Assembly: GCA_010093485.1 (NCBI GenBank) | Contig: MU001509.1 | Location: 242,256 to 306,255, forward strand | DNA: 64,000 nt | Direction of reading: 5' to 3' | Source of the DNA: Karstenula rhodostoma CBS 690.94 | Lineage: Eukaryota; Ascomycota; Dothideomycetes; Pleosporales; Didymosphaeriaceae | In this document: piece by piece, positions 56,099 through 64,000 of the stretch | How positions within the stretch are numbered: the first letter of the stretch is position 1 | Layout of the letters: each line of letters opens with the position of its first letter | Position numbers and translations under genes: made by a program | The notes under the pieces: generated by a model | The model's database searches: none | What the model saw: the letters and a program-made list of their open reading frames with translations, nothing else | What the model was told of the DNA's origin: nothing

Positions 56099-58633
56099 AT
56101 GCCCACGCACACGCCCATGTCCCCGCCCGCGTCCATGCTAGATTGCGCAAGAATCCAGAAGAAAGCAACAAGATCCATAGCGTAAGTCTATGTCTCCGCT
56201 CATTCTAGAGGTTAGACCAGGCCTGGTGAAGAAGCATGGCACAGTGCCTTACTCGTCGACCTGACAGATGATTGTGTTAACAGTTATGACAATAGCTGCG
56301 AGAGATGCCATTCACGGAGGCAAAAATGCTCGGGAGGGCACCCTTGCTCAAGATGCAGTGAAACCAGCCCCCCGGCCGAATGCGTGTACCCATCGCGGGA
56401 TCGCAAAGTTAAGTTAAGTCAACAGTAAGTCTACATGGTCCCTATTGGCGGTGTACTGTATATGCTCCATCATGACACTCTACGCCTCCTGTGCAGGTAG
56501 ATGAACTACAAATCCGTCGCACAGACAGGTTGGCAGCCAGACCGTGAGCTATTGTTCAAGGCTTACGTGGCTGCTGTAATTCTGGAGTTGACGCACTGAA
56601 TACAAGTGTCTTACGGTCCATGTTCCAAGTAATAAAATTCCTTGAATAGCTGACCTAGCCATCTTAGATATGTTGACGACCTCTTGAGAGAGAACGAGCT
56701 TCTTCGGAGTAATACTAGGGAGAGCATTGCATCGACACCAGAAACTCGACGTCCTACTTCACCACCAAGCACGGTCGAACAGAACCTAGAAATCCAAGAG
56801 ACGACACAAAATCCCTTAATAGAAGAGCGACCCTGGTTCGTGTTTGCCTGCTACAAAATGATTATGACTCGACTGACTTGATACTTCCACGGTCAGGTTC
56901 CATCCTGTATCAGCGCAAGAATCGCCAATACACGTAGGTGAAGCCGCAGACACTGCCTTTTCCACTAGATTTCGCCAGACAGTGGCTACAGTTTGCACAA
57001 CCCATTTGCCGAGAACAAGCTTCATCAAAGATGAGCCACTAACGCTCCTCGCGGAAACCGACCGCCAATGGCCTACGCCAGCACGTGCACGGTTTCTGGT
57101 CAAGGTAGCACTGAACACCATATGTCGCTACTATCATATTGTTCTTAAGACCGTGGTACTTGAAAGCTTAGAAGAGGCCATCAAGCTTGACGGGAAATGT
57201 GAAAGGTTAAAGATTGCAAAATTGCTGGCCCTTTTCGCCTTGGGAGAGGCGTATTCAGCTCGAAGTGCAGATCAAGGGTCCACATTCCCTGGGCTGATTT
57301 ACTTCGTACAGTCCAGAAGAATGGTTAGCATCCCAGCTGAACGCCCTCAAGTTGATTCGGTGGAGATAGCACTACTTCTCGTAAGTGTATGCGCGATGAC
57401 GAGATCAACTGCTAACATACCACGATAGACGTTGTATTCATTCATCCTCAACCGACGTCATTCAGCGTACGTGCTCGCCAGCTCTGCTGTACGGAATTGT
57501 TTAGTCATGGGTATGCAATTGAATGTGCCGGAACATCAGTATCGCAATCGTCGAGCACGAGAGCACCGAACACGATTATGGTGGTCAGCCTATGTTCTTG
57601 ATCGAGCGTGCGCCTCTAAATTGGGTCTACCTACGTCTATCGCCGATGACGACATTTATGTTGACGGCCCCAGTGGCGAAGGTATTGATGATGCGGACGA
57701 GGACTTCGACGACGTTGATTACTCGCTACGAAGTATCGAAATATCGAGGATTGCAGCGCAGTGCACGAGAGAGATTTACGGCAGGAGAAAGTTTCACTGC
57801 CCGTTTTCGCAGCGAGTACAATCCGTTCTCAAAGAGTTCACGAAATGGATGGACTCTCTCCCATCGAAGTTCCATTTGAAGAACGACGGTTCTTCTTCTC
57901 TACAACGACATCATATCGTTTATCTGCACCTAAGGCTGAATCAGGTATGTCTCCAAGAATGCATCGGGGGCACTACTAAAATTGATAGGGTGTTATTCTT
58001 GCAACACGTCCAATCCTGTTACACGCACTCCGCGTTCACCAACAGTCGCGCAAAGATCCCCCAACAAACCCTATCCCAATTTTATCAGACAGCGCTTCCA
58101 CGTTGGCTGAGACGTGTGCACAGTGTGCTCGACACTCTTATCGCATCATCACGGATGCCTGGATACATGGCACCTTCACTACGTTCGACTACTTTAACAC
58201 GCAATATCTCTTCTCTGCCGCTACCATACTCGCGGTATCTAGCCTTCTGCCCACCCCTCAAAGCAGTAGCGATGGCGAGAACTTCGACAACGCAGTCGAG
58301 CTGTTGAAGCAGCTAGCACAGAGCGGTAGCTTCGGTGCGAAAGAGTTCTGCGAGCATATTGATGCAATGAAGCAGAGTATGGCCGCAGCCCGCAACGAAG
58401 TGCCGCAGTCTACTCTAGGTACAACTGCAGAAATACAGCAGTCATCTATGAACGCCTTCGCCGGTACATGTATGACCGCGGGCATGGCACTCGCCGAGCC
58501 ATCGTTTCAAGGCTTCCTCGCAGAAACGAACCTAGATATGCAAGCCCTGGACAACCCATCTTTTTATGGACTTCAAACGCCGTACTGGCCAGAGATATGG
58601 GGCGATGGCTGGGTGACTCCCACCAACGTGTGA
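56099..58633 (+). CDS. Zn2Cys6 transcription factor with fungal-specific regulatory domain
   Basis: A DNA-binding regulator. Exons are 56099-56181, 56284-56424, 56668-56835, 56897-57380, 57429-57944 and 57989-58633, giving 678 aa. The binuclear zinc cluster spans residues 33-61 (SCERCHSRRQKCSGGHPCSR then CSETSPPAEC): C-x2-C-x6-C-x5-C-x2-C-x8-C. It is followed by a basic linker and a short coiled coil (QQYVDDLLRENELLRSNTRE), typical for dimerisation. The middle domain is of the Fungal_trans type: LALFALGEAYSARSADQGST, FPGLIYFVQSRRM, LTLYSFILNRRHSAYVLASS and LWWSAYVLDRACASKLGLP. The end is hydrophilic with GWVTPTNV. The donor GTTCGT at 56836 is slightly unusual but is the only one that keeps frame. 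It is tail-to-tail with the MFS transporter, 52 bp apart, which hints at joint function without proving it. Confidence 0.9.
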
Positions 58634-58685
58634 GTCAAATGGTAGCAATGAAATTAGGGTATCTCAGACACAAGTAATTTAAAGA

Positions 58686-60398
58686 TCACGCAATGGGAAA
58701 GACCTTATTGGTCGGCAGAAGCTCCCCCTTCTTGAACTGCGCCAGCCAGTTGCTGAACTTCTTTTCCCCCTTGTAATCGTCGCCGTCCACCTCGTGTCGC
58801 GCCGTGGAAAATGTCAAACATCCAGCGAATACAGTTAGCACAGCTCCTATTGTCGCCGTAGGTCCAATCCCAATAGTCTCTATCAGCGGGACAGTTGCAG
58901 CACTCGAGCAAGCGGAAAAGGTATACTGTATAAGGTACTTGCCAGCAATAACCTCTCGCCTTTTCCTAGGAATCGCTTCTGTATCCTGTCAGCTCTAAGC
59001 CACTGTAACATGGCGGGCTAGAATTACCAGCACAATACGTGTTTAGGCTCGCGAACGCAGCAAGAAGCCCAGCAGCAGCTAAGAAGGTCGTCACGATCGG
59101 TAACGCCAACCCTCCTTTGACTGCCGTACAGCTGTTGCAATATTGCAAACCCCACCCATATATGAGCGAAGCCGCAGGTATGATAAGGAAGAATGACCAC
59201 ATGCTGCTGTTCAAGCGATCCTGAGGCAGACGTTCCCCACGTATCTTGATGAACTTCCGCACGGTTAAGTCGGAGTATCGTCCGCCAATGACTGTTCCTA
59301 CAAGGAAGCCGGTCGCAGGTGCGATATAAAACAGACCGGAAGACAGTGGCGATGTCAAGCCAAAGCGCTCGACGATTATATGTCGAGGCGATGCAAGAAT
59401 CGAGTATTGCGTCCAACTTAGGAATCCGCAACTCATATGCTGATTTCAAACGTTAGCGCCGCCTCCCACAAAATCTCTGTACTGAACTGAGCATGCAACT
59501 TACCGTAAAGATGATGCTTCGGTACTTCATCTGCTGGAACACAGGCAACGGGTTGAATTGCTTCACCACCTCCATACCCTTCAGATTCAGCGCAAAATAG
59601 CCCGGTTTATCCACCCTGCTAGGCGGCACAAACGCAAGTGCCAGCACGAACGCGAGCCCGGCCATCGCAACTTGCAGCCATAATACGCTCCTCCAGCTCG
59701 AGTACGTCATCATGATGCCCGCAACCAGAGGCCCAAGAGGTGGGCCAAGCACCGTCCCAGCAAGGAAGAAGCCAGTAGCAGTGCCCCGCTGTACAGGCGG
59801 AAAATATTCAGCCAGTATAGTCTGCCCAGCTACATGGAAGTAGGAGCCTTGTAAACCAGAGAGTACGCGCATGGCGATGAAGACGTGCATGTTGGGAGCG
59901 AGGGCGGCGCCAATCGTGAAACCGAAGAGAACTAGCAGGCAGATGTTGTATGCGAGTCGACGGCCGATAACCTACGTAGCCTGCATCAGTAGCTATACCG
60001 AGTTGAAAGCGCGTGGATCGACATACCGCAGCAATGGGACTCCAAATCAGCGGACTGATTCCCATGGCTAGCAAGACTCCTCCTGTTGACAAGCTGACCG
60101 CCTCCCTTGTGCCGCCCAGATCTGCAGCGATCTCAGTGGTCGCGCTCAGCAACGAGGTCGAGGAGAAACACGCTGCGAGTGCCGCCCAGCTCGTAACGAA
60201 GACGATCATGCATTTGTGCCACATAGGAAGGCTGTCGTACAATGTCGAAGCATTGGTTTCGGCTTTCGCCAGCGCATTCGAGCTCGTAACGGATGTATTG
60301 CTGTTCCCCGACCCGGTGTGAGACTGTATCACTGCAGCTTCGGCTACAATGGGCTCGATGTTTCGACTGGCTTCGATGTCCTTTTCGGCGGGTGACAT
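58686..60398 (-). CDS. MFS transporter, DHA1-like
   Basis: A proton-coupled export pump of the 12-helix type. Exons are 60398-60027, 59971-59504, 59439-59028 and 58978-58686, giving 514 aa. The N-terminal tail of about 55 residues is cytosolic, then helices start with WHKCMIVFVTSWAALAACF. The A-motif-like loop appears after splicing as SPIAAVIGRRLAYNICLL, and the motif-C-type helix is GTATGFFLAGTVLGPPLGPL. The second half has GFLVGTVIGGRYSDLTVRKF. The last exon is in another frame from its neighbours: EAIPRKRREVIAGKYLIQYT, then VPLIETIGIGPTATIGAVLT, ending LLPTNKVFPIA. The start at 60398 gives a family-like short tail. It belongs to the drug/polyamine-type group. The substrate is unknown; with the convergent regulator a drug or metabolite export role is possible. 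Confidence 0.9.
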
Positions 60399-62132
60399 GA
60401 TGCCGGTGGTGTTGAACAAGGGGAAACGTGCGCTAGGGCTCTGCGCATATAGTGCATCGAAATGTGGTATATATCCTGACTCGGAATGTAGTATTTTTAA
60501 GGCAAACGAGCCGCTAGGTACATTATATACACCATTTTGACGTTGCGGGCTATTAACGTCTGCAATCGGCGAGTGGTGATGTTGGCCGACGCTCTTGCAG
60601 AGTCCTTCCCGACAGACCCACAATTATGCTAATGAAGGAACACACCTGCGGTTAGAAGACTAGCATGACTGTGCGTCGGAGCTTCGGACAAGGTCACCGA
60701 AAGTCTATACCGGCCGTGAGGAAAATTTGCGTTGAGTCATCGGGCATTGGTAAGAGCGCGATGGGTCAGGAAGAGTCACGATGGAAATCACAATCTTGTC
60801 ATAGCGAGATGCGAGGCACGCTAGTTTGACTACTTCACGAGTCACAATTGAACATCTAGATAATTCATGCATTAAAAAATATCTGGAATCTGTACATTTT
60901 CATTCAACTAGACTTTGCGCCTCCTCTCTTCTTGAGAAAGCTGGACGCTACAGTAGAACGCAGGACTATTAAACCCATATAAAGTATCCAAACTTCCCGC
61001 CCGTATATCGCAGAGTCGTTGTGGCCAAGGATCGCGTATTTTGCACCCGGTACAGCAGAAAGGATTCTTCCAACTCGACTGGCCAAACGGCCCCAGGGAT
61101 GAATGCCGCTACATGTATCGGGGTCTTGTGTCGTGCTGGTCCAGGAGAGGCGAGGTGAAGAAGGAAGGTGTTTAACCGGGAAGGCGTGCAGTTGGCGGAC
61201 AAGGCCAGGTATTGTGGAGAAGGAGCCAGGTGTTGTCAGGTGAGCCCAGGAGTCGTGCGTATGGTATGGACGAAGGCACTATGCGGCTGGGAAATTGAGG
61301 CGAAGTTGTGAAGTGTAATTTTGCCGAGCGTCTGACGACCGTTATCACTGGCTTGTACCCGACCGTTCACATAGCTACTATTGCAACTCAGGAGGCATAA
61401 CCTACAACTAGGGAGCTCAAGCGGTGTGGCGTTGACGAGGCGGCACGTAGTAGTAGAGAGGTAGGTATAGTGTTCGCTCACGGGTGCTGACGTGCGTGTA
61501 ATCGATCCGGATATGGTGGCCAGTAAGAAATTTTGAAGGTTGGCCAGATCGAGTCGTCGAGACGAACATGGATGTTGCAAATGCTATGATGGCTCACGCG
61601 AAAAAACATTCAGACGCGGCGTCTGTGCGAAGAGTCAAACACTAGAGGAATTCCAGTCTACCGAACGACAACTCTCAAGCATAGGCGTTCCCTCTTAGCT
61701 TTCAATCGCCAACCCAAAGTCTCGAGCGTGCACTCTCTCATCAATGGGTATCGGCAGACTGGTCTTCGCACCGGTGTCCTGTTTCCTGGACTGTTCTTCT
61801 TGTGTGGAATGCTGGGGCGTAGTCCTTGTGGGTTCTCCTGACTCCTGGCTTGTTGTGCTTGATAGCAATCCTGGGTAATAATCCGGGGCGGGAAATCCGG
61901 CTGGGAGATCACGATACAACTGAAAAAAAAAAAACAGAGACATCGTACAATCATCGCAAACAAGGAGAGCCAAGCCTGGCCTCGAAAATGCAAAACGTTT
62001 AACATTTCAATCTTGACTGGTCCTGGAGGTCACATCAGCATCTATATACCATTTTCTAAACGAATGGGTCAACTTACCGGGTGGACAGTCGTTTCACGAG
62101 ACGCATCCTGCTCATAGCCCGTTGGAATGACT
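60399..62132. other. Gene-poor region
   Basis: About 1.7 kb upstream of the transporter and downstream of the CCCH gene. Only short frames are present on both strands; a short A-run lies at 61922-61934. No gene, tRNA or repeat was recognised. Confidence 0.5.
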
Positions 62133-64000
62133 TCATTTGAGCAGCCGCCTGATATGCTGATCCGCCGTGGCAACGTCGAGCTCGCCAGTTGCTACGCGCT
62201 CGACGAGAACTTTCGCGGCAGGGCTAAGCTTTCTCCCCGCCATGGTATCTATCATGCTGGCGTCATGAATCAGCGCGACCAGATCAAGGGCGACCCGCAG
62301 CATGTCATCGGGCTGGGCGTTGGCCGTCGGAGCAGTTGTACGAGTCTCATTCTGCTCGCCCTCCTGGTTGTAGGGGTTCTGCTCTGACGCCGCGGGGAAT
62401 GGCTGCACGCGAGGTCCCGTGGGAGGCTGGCTGTCCTGGCTTGTAGGGTGGACAGTCGTCCTGCGGGCTGCATTCTGCTGGCGCTCCTGGCTGTAGAAGT
62501 CTCGCTCTGGCGTAGCAGGGAGTGACTGCAAATGAGGCCCCCTGGGAGGCTGCCGACGGAACGGCTCCTTCTCAATTGGAGCCAAGTTGAGGCGATCACC
62601 GTGGATACGTTGGCCGCTGTGAGAGAGCTGACTACCATTGATACGTCCCCTCATCGACGGACCCGGAGGTGATTGAGGCTGGTAGATCGGTTCGCGGTCG
62701 CGACGCGAAGATCGAGTACCCGCGGCACCAGCGAGAATTTCATCTAAGCCTTGCTCAAGGCGCGACATAGTCGGGGTAGAAGCTTCAGGGGTTGACGAGG
62801 CGAGTTGATTCAGCCGGTTAAGCTTCTCGTTGATGTCTTCATTGAAGATCTCCAGCGTTTTCCAGGGCACCTGAGCTTCCGTCGGCATGTTGTAATCCGG
62901 GCCAAACCACCCATCAATACTACGGGCCGCAGCGAGAAATCCGTCCTTCGGCAAGTTCAGCGAGTGAACGAGATCCGGCTTCGCACTGTCGATTTCCAGC
63001 GCAAGAACATTTCTGATGTGATAATCCATCATGACCAGAAATCGGATCCTGTTTTCGCGGTTTAAGGAAGCCTGGCGCGCGCTTTCGAACATCTGGACGA
63101 TGTACTTGTAATAAGCACGGATGAACTGCACCTTAGCTTGTGCCTCGGCTTGTTCAGTCTCAGCCTGAGAAAGAGCTCGCTTTGCCGGTATCACCTCCCG
63201 ATCCAGGATATTGACTGCCTCTTGCGCAATGCCGCAGTCATAGTCGCCAGGGTGACTATCCTTGCAAGTCTCCCGTCGCTTGCAGCCACGAGGATAGAGC
63301 ATGGACTTGCATAGCGGGCGCTGATCGGAAGTCTCAACCACCATAGGATCTGTAGCCGTGCCTGCTACCTCAAACGTAGAAGGCTGCTGCGCCGCAGACG
63401 GCTGGATCCAGGACGATTGATCGCCAGCGTGACTGAACTTGCAAGACTCGCCCCACTTGCAACCGCCAGGGCGATGGATGAACTTGCAGGGCAGGCGCTG
63501 GTCCGGAGTCTCAACGACCATGGGATCTGCCGGGTCGTTTACAACCCCATTCTCATCGCCAGCGTGACTGAACTTGCAAGTCTCGCCCCACTTGCAACCG
63601 CCAGGGCGATGGATGAACTTGCAGAGCGGGCGCTGATCTGGAGTGGCGTACCCTGCCCCATTATCAAAAGTCTGCTGCGCTGCAGAAGGCTGGATCCACG
63701 GAGCGATGGGCATCTGAGTTGTGGATTGGGTGGTCTCAGTTTCCATGTCTTCGGGCTGGTTCTCGAAGTCATCGGTTTGCGAAACTGGAGCATATGTTTG
63801 CGGGGGCTGTTGCCAGTCTGTGGTCTGAGGCTGAGGCACCGGGAAAGCAGAGGTTTTTGTGACAGACACAGGGTCTTGGGCAGGTTGAGTGGGGAGCCCA
63901 ACACCGTGTCTAGAGCTTTCAGTGCCGAACGGATTTCCTTGGTTCCCGGGAGTGTAGGTGTTGCCAACTGTAGTAACGCCCTGTCCATTACTACCAAGGA
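62133..64000 (-). CDS. CCCH zinc-finger protein, N-terminus beyond the window
   Basis: The frame is open to the right edge and no ATG is found in its visible 5' part, so the gene is cut there; about 620 residues are visible. Three CCCH fingers (C-x8-C-x5-C-x3-H) appear: two near-identical, CKFIHRPGGCKWGETCKFSH and CKFIHRPGGCKWGESCKFSH, and a diverged third, CKSMLYPRGCKRRETCKDSH. The spacers also repeat (SAAQQ, DPMVVETPDQR), showing recent duplication. A helical region follows (IPAKRALSQAETEQAEAQAK, YYKYIVQMFESARQASLNRE), then a Pro/Arg/Gln-rich tail, and a compact end AAKVLVERVATGELDVATAD. Fingers of this type bind RNA or proteins. The rest matches no family I know. An intron in the unseen part is likely. 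Confidence 0.8.
   Translation of the reverse strand, partial: LGSNGQGVTTVGNTYTPGNQGNPFGTESSRHGVGLPTQPAQDPVSVTKTSAFPVPQPQTTDWQQPPQTYAPVSQTDDFENQPEDMETETTQSTTQMPIAPWIQPSAAQQTFDNGAGYATPDQRPLCKFIHRPGGCKWGETCKFSHAGDENGVVNDPADPMVVETPDQRLPCKFIHRPGGCKWGESCKFSHAGDQSSWIQPSAAQQPSTFEVAGTATDPMVVETSDQRPLCKSMLYPRGCKRRETCKDSHPGDYDCGIAQEAVNILDREVIPAKRALSQAETEQAEAQAKVQFIRAYYKYIVQMFESARQASLNRENRIRFLVMMDYHIRNVLALEIDSAKPDLVHSLNLPKDGFLAAARSIDGWFGPDYNMPTEAQVPWKTLEIFNEDINEKLNRLNQLASSTPEASTPTMSRLEQGLDEILAGAAGTRSSRRDREPIYQPQSPPGPSMRGRINGSQLSHSGQRIHGDRLNLAPIEKEPFRRQPPRGPHLQSLPATPERDFYSQERQQNAARRTTVHPTSQDSQPPTGPRVQPFPAASEQNPYNQEGEQNETRTTAPTANAQPDDMLRVALDLVALIHDASMIDTMAGRKLSPAAKVLVERVATGELDVATADQHIRRLLK

Overview
The window is nuclear DNA of a filamentous ascomycete. 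Genes carry short introns (about 44-120 nt) with GTRNGT donors, CTAAC-type branch points and YAG acceptors. The proteins are fungal types: a pentafunctional AROM polypeptide, a Zn2Cys6 regulator, a fungal calpain, proteinase K-like, GH26-like and GH16 secreted hydrolases, and an extended PTPA. Gene style and content suggest Dothideomycetes (perhaps Pleosporales), but that placement is inference. Exon boundaries below were worked out by hand from reading frame, splice signals and family knowledge.

0-14 kb: aro1 (AROM, 3 exons); a secreted S8 protease; a small proline-rich single-pass membrane protein; a b5-less sulfite oxidase with eight exons; a microsomal P450. 14-22 kb: a secreted FAD oxidoreductase, two small conserved-looking proteins, a Cys-rich mucin-like membrane protein and a secreted GH26-like hydrolase. 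22-33 kb: a head-to-head pair encoding the carboxyltransferase and the biotin-carboxylase/biotin-carrier subunits of an acyl-CoA carboxylase; HBS1 (ribosome rescue); an Ala/Pro-rich protein; a PTPA/Rrd-type PP2A activator.

33-52 kb: a large disordered protein with a possible SANT-like C-terminus; a SAP-domain protein with a C-terminal membrane segment; a coiled-coil protein; a tandem repeat and a hairpin-rich possible RNA (39.8-40.5 kb); a calpain with Gly/Tyr-rich hexapeptide repeats; a gene-poor 1.9 kb stretch; a partial-MYND protein; three small uncharacterised genes.

52-64 kb: a block bounded by inverted copies of a ~65-bp dispersed repeat holds a GH16 glucanase gene and a decayed acyl-CoA-synthetase fragment. 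A Zn2Cys6 regulator follows, tail-to-tail with an MFS transporter, and then a CCCH zinc-finger gene that runs off the right edge. No complete secondary-metabolite cluster, CRISPR array or intact transposase is visible. The most unusual items are the inverted-repeat-bounded block, the hairpin-rich element next to the tandem repeat, and the paired acyl-CoA carboxylase genes.
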